In this document: piece by piece, positions 11,024 through 21,850 of the stretch
How the letters are laid out: each line of letters opens with the position of its first letter
Numbering within the stretch: position 1 is the first letter of the stretch
Made by a program: the position numbers and the translations under genes
Notes under the pieces: generated by a model
Database searches by the model: none
Seen by the model: the letters and a program-made list of their open reading frames with translations, nothing else
What the model was told of the DNA's origin: nothing
Assembly (NCBI GenBank): GCA_949358305.1
Contig: OX442321.1
Span: 7,281,605 to 7,341,604, forward strand
Reading direction: 5' to 3'
Origin: Strigamia acuminata
Lineage: Eukaryota; Arthropoda; Chilopoda; Geophilomorpha; Linotaeniidae
DNA: 60,000 nt

Positions 11024-14000
11024 GTTTTTTGCCAGATCAGTTCTTAACTCCATCATCATTTTCATCATGGTTTGCATGATGTCCTTTTCTTTGACGGTTT
11101 TCTCACATTTATCTGAGTAGTGGCCGTATTCTCCACAGCTGTAACATTTGATGTTACTTTTATCCCCTGTGGGAGTGAATCCCGGTTTTTTCGGGACGAA
11201 GGGCGTCGGGAATCGTCTTTTTCCTCCCAATGCTCCTCTCGCTTTTGTTGCTTGCACGTGTGCTCTGAATTGTGTGATTGCCAAGGCCCGGTGTGCATGG
11301 TGCAAATAGGGACCTTGATCGTCGCATCCCGTCGATAAGTTTTCGAGGTGCTCATTTAGGGCTTCCTCGTCGCTCGATGCTGGCTCCTCTTCTTTAGCCG
11401 TGGCGAGAGGTGTTGTCTCTTCGACTTTCTCCATCTGGGTGGAGTCCGTCGAGGTCACCTGCATCGCCGTCGCTGCCGGTGCTTTCTTTGGGGCAGCTAT
11501 CGGGTTGGCTGGAAGAATACTGCCTGCTTTAGGCGTCAGCATTCGTCCGAAGGATGCTTCGGTGAGACTCATTATGCCGCTCAAATATTCACTTGGCCTC
11601 ATTAATTTTTCTGAGGTCTTGTGGCGTTCGGCGCTCGTCTGCAACCGCTTCTCGTGCGCGTCAGCTTCTTCCGGGGGCAGAGTGGCGTAATACCGCTGTT
11701 CTATTTCTAACGTGTTTGTTAGAAGATAGTTACTGACATCTTGGTAATCGCCAGTGCGGGGTGCACGCATGTCTAGCAGAATTCTTTGCGAGTGGGCCGA
11801 TAATCCTCCGTAAAAGATCATCGTAAAACCAGCGGGGTTTATTTCGTACGGCGCTCTTGCGAACAGGAGTTTCGCTCGGGCGTCGTAGTCGGCTAATGTT
11901 TCTCCTGGGGCTTGTCGTAGACCCCGTAATTTGTTACTGATCTCGTCTGGAGTCTCGCCGTATCGGAGATCGAAACGGACGAGAAAATCGTCCCAGGTTG
12001 GGTTTTTCAGTCCCTGGTACCATTCTCGAGCTGACCCCGTAGTTAGCTCCACTAGCCCGTGGGTTAGCATGTCGGCGACGGTGGCTTTTGTCGCTTTCTT
12101 GATACGCATTACTTCGTCCAGGAAGCGGTCTCCGGCCTTCCACGAACCGTCAAATCGCGTTTGAATATAGTGTTGCCAGCGGATGTTACCCGTGGCTTCA
12201 CTGCTTGGTTCGTTTCGTACGCCATATTTGCGCTTAACCCTCTCTCCAGCGCGATTATGTTCGTCGCCTGGATGGCCTAGATCGATTCCTTCTCTTCTGA
12301 AAGAGTTCAGCAGGGCTCGGCCTAGCTCAGACATCGTGTAATGTCGGCCAGATGAGTCCTGAAAGTTCCCTTCCTCTGAACGAGGGTTGGAGCTCCGGGA
12401 AGAGCGGTCTGAAGCATTCGGCCGGTTCGACCGGTGCCCATCGCTGCCTTCTTGACTCCTTCCTGTAGACGGTCGACTCGGATGGTCGTCGTCCGACGAA
12501 TCGGAGGGCTCGGAGGGATCTCCTTGGGGGTGAAACCTCGGCCCTCTCGGTGGGGTCTCTCCGCCAGCCTTCTTCTGTTTCGAGCCTTCGGATGGCGGCG
12601 GCTCCCCTCCGTCGTTGTTCTCGCAAAAAGAATGCCATCTGTTTTCCTCGCTCTCGGGGCGTTCCCGATTTTTATTTGCGTTTTTCTTTTCGAGTAACGC
12701 GTCGATGGCTGCTCCTGTCTCGGATCTTTTTGAGGGGTGACGGTCCTTTGTTTTTGGGACCGATCCGTCTCTCTTTTGAGATTTCCCCCTTTTTGCCGTT
12801 TTTGCCGGCTTTGCTGCATCTTCTCCTGTGTCGGTATCAGAGCCGCTTGGGGGTTCTGACTTCCGTTTCGGGTTTTCTTCCCTTTTCTTCCTGCCCGAGA
12901 CACCTTGTTCGTACTCTTTTTGGAACTTTTCTGTTTCTTTCTCCCAGTTTTCGGCTTCCCATCTTTTTTGCTCATCTATTATGGCTTGTTTCTTTGCTTT
13001 GTACTCTTTGGTCCATCTGACTCGGTCCCATTCCTCTTTCTCTTTCAGGAACTGTTCCTTTTCTTTTCTGGCTTCCTCTTCTCTCAACCTCTCGCGATGT
13101 TGTTCTTCCCATTTTTGGTGTTGTAAAATGGCTTCTTCTCGCAACATTTGTAGCTTTTCTGCTTTTCTTTGAGCTACGAGCGCTTGAAATTGGTCCTCGT
13201 ACTCTTGAGCTTCTCGATGTCGCCCTTCCACCGTGGCGTTCCATTCTTTTCGAATTTTAGCTTCTCGTTCCTCCCTCATTTTTTGGACCAGTTTTTCTGT
13301 TCTCTCGGTGGTTCTTCTTTCGCGTTGCTCCCTTTCTTCCTCTTCCTTCCAGAGTTCTCGCCGCTCTGCGCTCAGTCTTCGTTGGCGATTAGTCGCTTCT
13401 TGTCTGGCTTCTTCGCGGGCCTTCTCTCTGGATTGGTGAAGTGCCCGGTTGGGGTCTGGCGCGAAACCTCCGGTGTCACTGGGCGTTACCTGGGGCATGG
13501 GCGTCTCCGCTGCTGGTCTTGCGACCGGCGTCGGGGCTTGTGCCGCGCAGATAGCGTCAGTGAGTAGAGTAATCGATTCCCAGACTGACGTTCCTACTGG
13601 AATGTCTATCATCGCTTTCAGTTGGGCAGCTTGCCGTGTCAACCGAATTAGGTGAGATACCTCGAAGGAAACAACCGCAGGACTCGCCGTAACTCGGGGG
13701 GTTATCGGGGTCCCGCCGTCGTTTTTTCGTGGGGTTTGCTCCACGGACGTCTGAGCCGTGGGTGGCGATGGGTTCGTGCCGACCGTGACCGTTATTTTCG
13801 GAGCTTCATTCGTCTCCTCGGTCATCAATATCGATACTCGTCCTGGCGATACGTCGCGAATTTCTTCTCGATTTTCTATGGCTTCCGGATCGGTATCCTC
13901 GAAGGGTTGCATATTCAAGGGAACCCGCTCTCGCTCTGGCCCGTCTAGGGCCGCGAGCGATGCAGCTTGCTCCTCTTTCTGCGCCTTCGCTCTCCTTTTA

Positions 14001-14137
14001 TTCGCTCGGGCTTTCGCCTTTGCGGACATTTCAGGGACGGGACCATCCGATCTCAGGTGGTAGTCGGAGGTCCTTTTTCCCTTCTCGGGCATTCTCTGCT
14101 CGGTTTCAGACGTGGATTGCTCGTCTTTGTCTGACAT
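10997..14137 (-). CDS. Gypsy A Gag, 1046 residues
   Basis: This is the structural protein of the gypsy element. The first ATG (14137) follows the primer site by about 70 bases. The N-terminal half is very rich in Glu, Arg and Lys (about residues 230-450, likely a long coiled coil), then a low-complexity Ser/Pro/Glu stretch. A retrotransposon Gag domain follows (WQHYIQTRFDG ... AREWYQGL ... GLSAHSQRILLDM), and near the end a single CCHC knuckle, CYSCGEYGHYSDKC. At 1046 residues it is roughly twice the usual gypsy Gag, owing to the charged N-terminal extension. The frame ends 27 bases past the slippery heptamer. Confidence 0.88.
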   Translation of the reverse strand: MSDKDEQSTSETEQRMPEKGKRTSDYHLRSDGPVPEMSAKAKARANKRRAKAQKEEQAASLAALDGPERERVPLNMQPFEDTDPEAIENREEIRDVSPGRVSILMTEETNEAPKITVTVGTNPSPPTAQTSVEQTPRKNDGGTPITPRVTASPAVVSFEVSHLIRLTRQAAQLKAMIDIPVGTSVWESITLLTDAICAAQAPTPVARPAAETPMPQVTPSDTGGFAPDPNRALHQSREKAREEARQEATNRQRRLSAERRELWKEEEEREQRERRTTERTEKLVQKMREEREAKIRKEWNATVEGRHREAQEYEDQFQALVAQRKAEKLQMLREEAILQHQKWEEQHRERLREEEARKEKEQFLKEKEEWDRVRWTKEYKAKKQAIIDEQKRWEAENWEKETEKFQKEYEQGVSGRKKREENPKRKSEPPSGSDTDTGEDAAKPAKTAKRGKSQKRDGSVPKTKDRHPSKRSETGAAIDALLEKKNANKNRERPESEENRWHSFCENNDGGEPPPSEGSKQKKAGGETPPRGPRFHPQGDPSEPSDSSDDDHPSRPSTGRSQEGSDGHRSNRPNASDRSSRSSNPRSEEGNFQDSSGRHYTMSELGRALLNSFRREGIDLGHPGDEHNRAGERVKRKYGVRNEPSSEATGNIRWQHYIQTRFDGSWKAGDRFLDEVMRIKKATKATVADMLTHGLVELTTGSAREWYQGLKNPTWDDFLVRFDLRYGETPDEISNKLRGLRQAPGETLADYDARAKLLFARAPYEINPAGFTMIFYGGLSAHSQRILLDMRAPRTGDYQDVSNYLLTNTLEIEQRYYATLPPEEADAHEKRLQTSAERHKTSEKLMRPSEYLSGIMSLTEASFGRMLTPKAGSILPANPIAAPKKAPAATAMQVTSTDSTQMEKVEETTPLATAKEEEPASSDEEALNEHLENLSTGCDDQGPYLHHAHRALAITQFRAHVQATKARGALGGKRRFPTPFVPKKPGFTPTGDKSNIKCYSCGEYGHYSDKCEKTVKEKDIMQTMMKMMMELRTDLAKNFQAQASPK
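11024..11030 (-). promoter_or_regulatory. Probable -1 ribosomal frameshift site A AAA AAC
   Basis: On the minus strand the heptamer lies in the gag frame as gcA AAA AAC, a classic X XXY YYZ slippery sequence. The -1 frame is open from here past the gag stop into protease, and no other pol start is obvious. I did not fold the downstream sequence, so a stimulatory structure is not shown. Confidence 0.7.
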
Positions 14138-14209
14138 TTTCTTTCGGTAATTCTACGATTTGGGTTATCTTATTGAGAGATCACAAGTTCAGATTTGAGA
14201 TTTATTTCT

Positions 14210-14229
14210 AAATCCCGGACAGGCCCCCA
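14210..14229 (-). other. Gypsy A primer-binding site, tRNA-Pro-like
   Basis: Plus-strand AAATCCCGGACAGGCCCCCA matches the 3' end of eukaryotic tRNA-Pro (AAATCCCGGACGAGCCCCCA) at 18 of 20 positions including CCA. It lies two bases from the LTR edge at 14232. Confidence 0.7.
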
Positions 14230-14231
14230 CG

Positions 14232-15060
14232 TGTCGCGTCCTACTTGGTATAGGTTTAAATAGCGCTAACGTGTAATACTTTACCTGTGATCAATTATGT
14301 AAATACCCAAATGAATACCAAATGTATGTAAATAAACAGGTAATTTATTCACCAGGCTTTATGCCTTTAAAATACACTCAGTAATAATTCTAGAGTCGAC
14401 GTGGTCAGCGTCGAACAAAGGATTTCTCAAGATGGCGTCGTCGATTCCGCGTGGTCGGCGGAACAAAGGCGGCGTCTCGAGTTGTCGTTAATTCGTCACG
14501 GATTCGTCTTCACGGACGCGGTGGAATGCTCTTTCGAGTCTTCTATCCGTGCCTGTTGTCTAGGGTTTGTTTAGCGTCGCAGAGGCCTCGTCTAGGAACT
14601 TTGGGGTTCCCTACAAAGCACTCGGACACTTACTTCGGCGAATAATCGTCTGGGCGATTATTCTGGGTGATTTCACAAGGGCTATTCTCGTGCTTTCGCA
14701 GGAATAGCTCGCAAGTGACTTCGTGAGAGTTACAGTTTGCACTTTACTCAGCGATCCTCGATCAATCCTAACTTGTAGTTGAAGTTGGCCTGACGGTGAG
14801 GTAGTTGCTGTGTTCTTGGTGTCGTTTGTGTAAGTTCTGACTTTAGGCGGGAAACACAGCCTTTTATGCAGTGGGGTGAAGGGCCGGCGATCAACCAATG
14901 GGGGCTGACCATCAGCCGCTTCCTCCCCCTCGGGGCACACACCTGCCATGGGGAGGTGGAGCCAACTCGGGGGGGAACGACTCTTCAATCACAGTGACTC
15001 AGAGGACAAGCATCCGCCCTGGGGGGACACTTATCCAACTGGGTCACCACACAAATTACA
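14232..15060 (-). repeat. Gypsy A 5' LTR (outer boundary approximate)
   Basis: The inner edge is fixed by the primer site and the TG at 14232. Read on the minus strand it holds a TATA-like TGCATAAAAG (14861-14870) and, about 515 bases downstream, AATAAA (14344-14349), the expected U3-R order. The outer end near 15060 is a guess because the other LTR is outside the window. Confidence 0.6.
14861..14870 (-). promoter_or_regulatory. TATA-like box in gypsy A LTR
   Basis: Minus-strand TGCATAAAAG, placed upstream of the polyadenylation signal within the LTR, is the likely core promoter for the gypsy transcript. Confidence 0.45.
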
Positions 15061-15325
15061 CTCTTTTAAAACCGTGGAACCAAACGAGAAGTTAAATCAG
15101 ACCGAAATCAGATGACATCTTTATTTCCACATAAAAGAAAAGTTTCTCCTTTATCTGGACCGATAAAACAGCAATCCAAAAAGATATTATTTTAGGGCTC
15201 AGTCCTCTTATCTCGCAATACGATGAGGTGATGATTTGACAATCGTGTTACGTTTTTTGTTGCTTACAATGTCATAACAAGCCACGCCTGCTGCAAGAAC
15301 ATAACAATACTCCCCCTTTTTTCCT
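15061..15325 (-). mobile_element. Remnant of a second LTR element (3' LTR part and polypurine tract)
   Basis: Read on the minus strand, a purine run (AAAAAAGGGGGAG, about 15311-15323) is followed by TGTTATGTTC beginning at 15306, the junction expected between polypurine tract and 3' LTR of a copia-type element. AATAAA on the minus strand at 15120-15125 fits an LTR. The remainder seems cut off by gypsy A. No coding sequence of this element was recognised. Confidence 0.45.
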
Positions 15326-16189
15326 TTTAGTGGTAAAACCACTAAGTTTACAGCCAAGAGTTGTGAAATAATTCACTTAAATGCCAACAAATTTCAGTTG
15401 TTCATACAATCATCAATAAATTTCACAATTAAACTACAGCAATTTACAACTCGATTTCACCTCTGCTTGGTCTTTTTACCCCAACCAATCAATGAACGTC
15501 TCCATCTCAGACAACACTAAGGGGACACTCAGATAACTAGCAACATCATTAGTCAGCATCTCAACGTCATCAGCCAGTAATGTCAGCAGCAACAATGCTG
15601 CGAACAAAGACAAGAATCAGCATAGAATCCGCGGGAATATGGCCCTGCCAAAATCCAGACACTAGTCTTTGACATACACCCCCCCCCCAACTAAATCTGC
15701 CATCTTTCTCCAACACATGATGCCCAGTCTATATGATCGCTTCTCTGACGCAAACTCTGGGACCGCCTAAGTCAAACATGAGCCGTGACCCCCAAAGTCC
15801 AAAACACTTGGTCGCACAGCTCCAAGACGATACAGCAGACACATAAAAATCCAGCAGCAGATGAACAAAAATTCCTACTTGACAATTGTTCCAATCCGCA
15901 TGAAGTTCGCCGTAGTTGCCTACCTCGTAGAACAGTCAAATTTCAAAAAGGCTTAAGTTTCAGGCTTTAAAACTACTCTGATTTCTGAAACAAAAAACTG
16001 TAAAATCTCCTCGCAGGGCAGAGCCCAAAATAGAACTGGCAGACAACAGCCAACTCGAATCTATCTTGGAAACGAGCATGACTGGGGTTTTAGTTCCGTT
16101 TTCGAATCGCAACATTTTCGCTCATACTTTCAAAACTGGGTAGAAAAAAATTTAGGCTGCACAGGCCAGATCCAGGCGACTGCGCCATT
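15326..16189. other. Non-coding stretch, no gene recognised
   Basis: All frames are broken and no motif was recognised. It may include the decayed inside of the element whose 3' LTR precedes it. A run of nine or ten C lies near 15680. Confidence 0.4.
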
Positions 16190-16616
16190 ATTGTGTTTCA
16201 ACCTAACGTGTATGAAGCGGTCGCTCCACATGGAGCGATCGTAATGAGACACATGCACGATAGTTTCACACAATTTCAAACTGAACTTTTCTCACTCGGT
16301 TGCAGATATGTCAATGAAACGCAACGGACAAATAAAAAAAAAGACGTCTACAACATCAAAACAATGCAAGATTAAGTTAAGGGTCACCCGCGAAAAGCAA
16401 ATGCTCTGCTCTTAAAACTGCAGCGCGTCGCACCACGTTGAAGCAGCGACCCCTTGACGCTTCAATACAACCCACAGCGCACAGACAATATCTAATTATA
16501 CACAGGTTTTTATTTCAAATTTCTAATGTTTTACATCGACATTAAACTTACAATAAGCTAACGTGTCGCTATTAAACTACAAAATAAAATTAGATTGATA
16601 TATACAAAATGTGCTT
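16190..16616 (-). repeat. 3' flank and 3' UTR shared by IR copies
   Basis: This block (with CCCCTTGACGCTTCAA and TTTTACATCGACATTAAACT) recurs downstream of IR copies B (21950-22250) and E (46170-46488); its inner part recurs by C (32310-32420), D (41160-41302) and F (48300-48420). It marks the duplication unit. Minus-strand AATAAA at 16509-16514, about 100 bases past the IR A stop, is a likely polyadenylation signal and is also present next to C, E and F. Confidence 0.7.
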
Positions 16617-18789
16617 TTAAAATAACGCTATTAATAGCTCCAGCAACCCAACTACGACCGACAACAGCATTCCACAGGCAAACAGGAGGACTGGACCACG
16701 TATCAGACCAAACGAAATTGGATAGAATAAATTATCCTTGCCGCAGTCTTGCCACGACTTTAAGTAATGATTAGACAACAGGTGTAATAATCCACATTCC
16801 TTCAACTGTATGATTCTGTCATGTTCATTGAAAAACTTAATTAATAACTAAAAGTCTGGTTTCTAGAAATGCGGAATATAATTACTTTTGATTGAAAAAC
16901 TCCTTGTAAGCAAAATCTTTTGAAAAAGCCAGTGCTATAAATATTCTCTCCATGGGCTTTTCGGCAACTGTTAAACTACAGTCTGTCACTAAAAGTTCTG
17001 GTAAAAGAAATCCAGCTTTTTGCTCGAATACTGCTTCAAATCCCTCATTCAAATTTTTAGCTGCCAGATATGATGCATTGGGAAATAACCTCTGTTATGA
17101 ATTAAAGAAAGCATGAGTTCACTGTTATGATTTATTGTTTTCAGTTAGACAAAACCTTAAAGAGTTGTTCAGGCTCATTACCCTCTAAAAGGACAAATAA
17201 ATAATCTGTATCGTGAACCATTTCCTCAAGTGAGTTGAATGGAGCCTTAATATTAGTAGTTGCAAACAAAGCTGTCAACAGTGAAGCGTATTCAGATAAA
17301 AGCACTGTTGACAAGATTAGAAAAACAACAAGACAAAATTTCAAAGAATGCAATGATGGAAATGATAAACTGCCTGAAACAAATATCAATAATACATTCA
17401 ATTAATTGCCTTCTAAATAATATCAATTGTACGCACCTACTACGACAATTGGCCAACAGAGGAGAATCTCATTTATAAAACCTACTACACAAATTGAAAA
17501 CGAATTTAAACGTGTCGACTTTTCCAGTAAAATAAGCAAAATGATTATTAAATTGACAGCAAATATGCATAACCACACATTCGTGCTGAATGCTTTCAAG
17601 AAGTCAGTCAGAGACCATTCGCGGTAATCCAATTTTCGATATGCAATTTTTAAGTCTATTTTGTACAACGAAGGCGAGTACTCTACATAGTCTCTCTTCT
17701 CTCGACTCATATCTAGACTAGTGGCAATATCCGCTGTCTAAAAATAAAATCAAATTATTTAATTTATAACTTATCAGCAAATACTATTTTTGTATAATCA
17801 GGGTATTATTGGCACATAGGCTTATAAACAATACTTACTCCATATAAAATTTCACCCATCAATCCACTCCATTTTCCATCCCGAATGTCACCATAAACCA
17901 TCTCTTTGGTTTCAGTCAACTTAAAGCTAATTTTGAAAATAAAGTAACAACGAAATTCCATCACATATGATCATTATCGGTACCTAATATTATAATTTGT
18001 ACGAAAGAAGGACAACAGTTGTCCAAAATAGCCATCCATTATTACTGAATTGTTTTCCTCTCTGAAGATAACATATGGAGCAAGCTGCAAATTATATGTT
18101 GAAATAAAATTATTTGTTATGTATAGAAAAGTCAACGACATATCAAAATGAAAAATGACGATTGGTTCAATTTAAAGTTATAACTCCTACAAAAGTGCGT
18201 ACCGTAAATCCTGCTACTTCAATTGGTGTATTACTCATGTTAGATATATTCCTTGGCGTAATCTTTAATTTCATAAAATATAAAACTCGTTAGAATGGAG
18301 AAATTGTTTTTGAAGACTCGTCCAATTGTCACAATTTTCTTTTCAATTACAACACACATTAAAAACCTTGTTTGGGGTTCGTGAAAGTAATAACCAGCGA
18401 ATAAAAGATGAAAATAAAAGGGTGAATTGTGTATTGTCTTTTGAAGAGTTTAAAAGAAGACAAAATTGGCACTCAATGCACATCTCTACGGCGTACATAC
18501 TCACATTTAAAATATTTTTTGAAAAGATACCTAAAAGAAAATTAAAATAATTATACGGAGAATAATTTAAGCATTGAACAAAAAACATCACCAGTTTGCA
18601 GCGGAGAAATACCAACAGTAAATTTCGAACTCATCTGAGTCAAATTTCTTGCGACTGAAAAGCTTACACAGCCTACTACGTAGGAAGAATAAATAACGCA
18701 TAAAAATAGCTCTTTGACTACTTACTAAACTCACTTACATAGAATTGCATACAAATGCAACATCTTCGAAATCAAACACGAGAGTTGAA
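16617..18789 (-). CDS. Divergent ionotropic receptor (IR) copy A, ligand-binding and channel part
   Basis: IRs are insect chemosensory cation channels related to ionotropic glutamate receptors. The exons I can place with GT-AG borders and matching phases are 18739-18789, 18592-18654, 18505-18530, 18203-18285, 17984-18084 (S1 start, LAPYVIFREENN), 17839-17926 (DGKWSGLMGEI), 17437-17737 (REWSLTDFLKAF, then M1), 17156-17373 (pore and M3, with SLLTALFA in place of the SYTANLAAFLT signature), 16886-17091 (S2, KAGFLLPELLVTDCSLT) and 16617-16815 (M3-S2 end and last membrane helix, GPVLLFACGMLLSVVVG). That gives about 445 codons. The N-terminus and signal peptide are not included, so the true start lies further right. 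No stop or frameshift was seen. The 83-nt exon's acceptor is weak and its border is least sure. Confidence 0.8.
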
Positions 18790-19547
18790 CTACAATTAGG
18801 AAACAAGCGGCTGAATGACTTATGATAACTACGGCACGACAGCAATAATTGAAAATTTATTTATAGAAATTGAAAAAGAACGTGTTTTCTGGGACACGGA
18901 ACCGAACATTATCAAGATGGGCAAATTTTGGCATATTATTCTACAATTTATGATTTATTCTTTATAATTCATAAATTACTCTTACCTCAAGCACTGAAAT
19001 TACTTTTGCTGTCTGCGCTGTTGCAGTTGTGTTCCTGTTCTGAAAAATGAGTAAACACAAAATTCAATACTTTGAAAGACAATGGACAGTCACATATGCA
19101 TTTGATGCACGCAATGTAGTCAAACTGCAAAATCAATTTTTGTGTTTAAAAAAATTCAAAAAGTAAGCGTGTGTATAACATTTATACAACAAAACAAGTT
19201 TAACTGCAAGTTAGCATTTAAAAATGCACCTACTACTGTAGAAATTTAGATTAAACACCAGGCTGAGGTTGGCACCACATTAACATTCACCGTAATTAGA
19301 GATTGAATAAATCCCAATTTTTTTTAACACAGATTTCAATTGTTTCTGTGATTTTTGATGTTTTTATAAACAGCAAGGCCTTATTGTTAATGTTTTGATT
19401 TTTGGGCAGTTTATAGTGGAGTAAACGGTGCAGTAACGGCAAAAACAGAAAGTTTGAATAAACCTATTTTCATTTTCTAAATTACGCAATTATCACGAAA
19501 GAACAGCAGTGAAAATTCAACGAGGTAATGTTTGAAATTGTACTTAC
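18790..19547 (-). other. IR A 5' flank with conserved N-terminal exon candidates
   Basis: Blocks at about 18990-19140 recur 5' of IR B (25590-25730), C (39810-39960), the remnant at 20310-20660, and partly D (44276-44360). They include a strong minus-strand donor (GTAAGAG, near 18985) and an acceptor after TTTACTCATTTTTCAG. They probably hold N-terminal exons, but I could not find a reading frame consistent in all copies, so no exon is called. The rest is AT-rich and empty. Confidence 0.4.
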
Positions 19548-19638
19548 CGGTAGAACGTTTCATTTTCGTAACATCACTTATATCAGACATCACAACTTGG
19601 AAATATTCTCATTCTTTTCTTTCGCGGTCATTCTCGAT
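19548..19638 (-). CDS. Isolated 5' coding exon of an unrecognised gene
   Basis: The minus strand has an acceptor (AATTCTTTCAG) just before 19638, an ATG at 19590, 14 codons (MSDISDVTKMKRST) and a near-consensus donor ACCG/GTAAGT at 19547. Upstream, 19776-about 19900 could be a non-coding first exon ending in a GTGAGG donor. I could not identify the next exon: joining to the acceptor near 19035 gives a frame that soon stops. It may be the start of a host gene whose body was displaced, or of a longer gene spanning the IR array. Confidence 0.3.
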
Positions 19639-20062
19639 CTGAAAGAATTTTAATTTGTTAAAAGAAAAACACAAAACAAAAAACAAAAATGAAAATTTTG
19701 AAGTGGAAAAATTTGATTTTTAACACGCGGTAAACAGACATAAGACGCCGATATGCAATTTAAGATTTACCTCACCTAACCGAATTCATCTTCTTGTTTT
19801 TCCCTTTGAAGGATCGTAGATGGAAATCGCCGTTTTCAACAAGAAGTTAGAGCATTGCGTGAAGAAACAAACTTCGTACTAACGGCCATTTTCACTCGGG
19901 CACCCCCTGGCGACAAAATGTTGCAGTAGTTAAAATTTAAGGAGGAAAATATTTAAAACGAATTAATACTTGTGAAAATAATATTAAAAGTGATTTATTA
20001 ATATGCAAAATACAAAATTTTTCAACCACAAATTATAATAGTAAAGATTTTATAATCTTGTA

Positions 20063-20236
20063 AACTCTATTCCAAAAAGTATTACAAATACTCCCATTGG
20101 TTGGTTGGTTGAGACACTTTAAAAAATCTTCGCACAAGTCTACTGGAATCTGAAAACAGCATCATATTCAAGACACAACTGAACTGTGAATCTCCCAACC
20201 AATGGGAGTATTTGTAATACTTTTTGGAATAGAGTT
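20063..20236. mobile_element. MITE with 42-bp terminal inverted repeats
   Basis: The left end (AACTCTATTCCAAAAAGTAT and on) is repeated in inverse at 20195-20236, with TA on both sides as target duplication. It is 174 bp long with no coding capacity. The family was not identified. Confidence 0.8.
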
Positions 20237-20304
20237 TAGTGTTGTCATTATTAGTAATTGTGTAATTAGGCGTGAGAGGGGCGCTCGTGTCATGTTATAA
20301 TATA

Positions 20305-20665
20305 CTTGTCAGCTGAGTCAAATTTGTTGTGGCTGAAAAGCTTACACAGCTTACTGTTTGTGAGAAGAATAAATAATGCATAAAAATGGCTCTTTGCCCA
20401 CTTACTGAACTCACTTACATACTAGAAATGCATACAAATGCAACATTTTCGAAATCAAACAGGAGAGTTAAACTACAATTTATGATTTATTCCTAATAAT
20501 TGATAAATTACTCTTACCACAAGCACTGAAATTACTATTGTTGTCTGCGCTGTTGCAGTTGTTTTTCCAAATGAGTAAAAACAAAATTCAATATTTTGAA
20601 AGATAATGCACAGTCACATACGTATTTGATGCATGCAATGCAGTCAAATTGCAAAATCCATTTTT
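20305..20665 (-). pseudogene. IR remnant, 5' exons only
   Basis: The sequence matches the 5' part of the IR copies: the end of the 63-nt exon region (20310-20340), the 51-nt exon (FDFE...VAFVC type, near 20430-20480) and the N-terminal block near 20510-20665. The downstream channel exons are missing, so it is a truncated duplicate. Its 5' flank (20670-20950) is again similar to 44360-44640 beyond IR D, so the break came with a segmental duplication. Confidence 0.65.
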
Positions 20666-20669
20666 GTGC

Positions 20670-21850
20670 GTGACCATCATGAACTCTATTCAAGTAAATG
20701 ACTAATTTTATCCCTAGATGACGTTGTTATTAAACTAGCGTCACATTTAATCTAGTTGATTAAATACATAAATACAAATGTTTTATGTATTTTTAAGTAA
20801 AAGAATTATTACCGTATGTTTAACATAAATTAATATTTGTATGTAAATATCCAAGAATAATTAATTTAGAAGGAAATTAGTAAAACTTGACCTAAGGATT
20901 AAACGGAGATTAAGCCACCCCTCACACCTGCACAGAGTTCAGATTCAGACTTAATCCTGTATGGTCTTGGCAATCCAGTTCCTATTCTCTCCTAAAAGAG
21001 TGCTAGGTCCTGTGTATCCAGTTCCTGTTTTCAAGGATTGGAGGGATTCTGATGACCAATGTCCCTATTGGGGCAATGGTTAATCCAGTAATCCTACCAT
21101 GGTACTGTATATATTTCCCTACAACTGGAAATAAGTAGCTCTTGTCATGAAATTTGTTTAAAACCTTGTACTTACTTGAGCCTTTATACTACTTCAGCTG
21201 TTAGTGCGATAAATTTACCAACAGCGCCTCTAATTTTGTGGGCCTATGAAAAACTACATACGGTGTATCCTTGACGTGGAGATGGGTGTTATAATGCCTC
21301 CATGTCCAAGTGCCCAATGACGGCCGTGTGGCCGTGAGGAGATTGTGTCCGATGATGTGGGAAAAGTTACTTCGGGCATGATAAGTTCAACAGTTATTAT
21401 ACCACAATTCGTGCCAGATACCTGTAGATTCATTCTCAGCATTCTGTGCATTTGATTTATAATTTGTTCTTATTCAGCAGTATTAAGCCTAATAATGCTA
21501 AGCATTTACTAAAACAAATTCCTTGGATGTAATAAATTAGATGGACGTTAGAACAGTTTGTTCGAATTTCATCCACAGCAAGCAAATAAAAATACTGTAC
21601 ATTTATATTTACTATGTTTTTTCTAACACATTGGTTTAATCAAGCCTTAGGTCACCCTGATGGTGTTGGACGCAAGATACCTACGTATATGGAAAACAAC
21701 ACATCAAGTTGTTTAGAAATCAATGGTGCAGATAAAATATAAACCCAAAGTAAAAAGAAGAAACGAATAAAATTTCTTTTAAAGAAACTCACAAAGAAAA
21801 AAACTCAATATTAAAGATTTTTAATCCGATTTTCAAATATTTTACATCAG
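20670..21850. other. Intergenic, no gene recognised
   Basis: The first 280 bases repeat at 44360-44640. A less AT-rich patch at 21240-21460 has only a 65-codon minus-strand frame with no motif. Nothing else was recognised. Confidence 0.4.

Larger units (their letters stand above)
1..15060 (-). mobile_element. Ty3/gypsy LTR retrotransposon A (partial, nested)
   Basis: Read on the minus strand the order is 5' LTR (about 15060-14232), primer-binding site, gag, pol, and then the left window edge, so the 3' LTR is not seen. Pol is interrupted by the copia element at 1469-8455, with GGTTT at 1464-1468 and again at 8456-8460. Gag and both pol pieces are open apart from that insertion, so the element looks young. 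The right end is uncertain: without the second LTR I place it near 15060 because U3 should extend some 200 bp upstream of the TATA-like box. Gag, protease, RT, RNase H and integrase order is that of Ty3/gypsy. Confidence 0.85.

Noticed and set aside
16193-16375. 60-codon plus-strand frame
   Set aside because: Part of the repeated IR 3' flank; not conserved as a frame in the other copies.
21254-21451. 65-codon minus-strand frame in a GC-richer patch
   Set aside because: No motif and no splice context.
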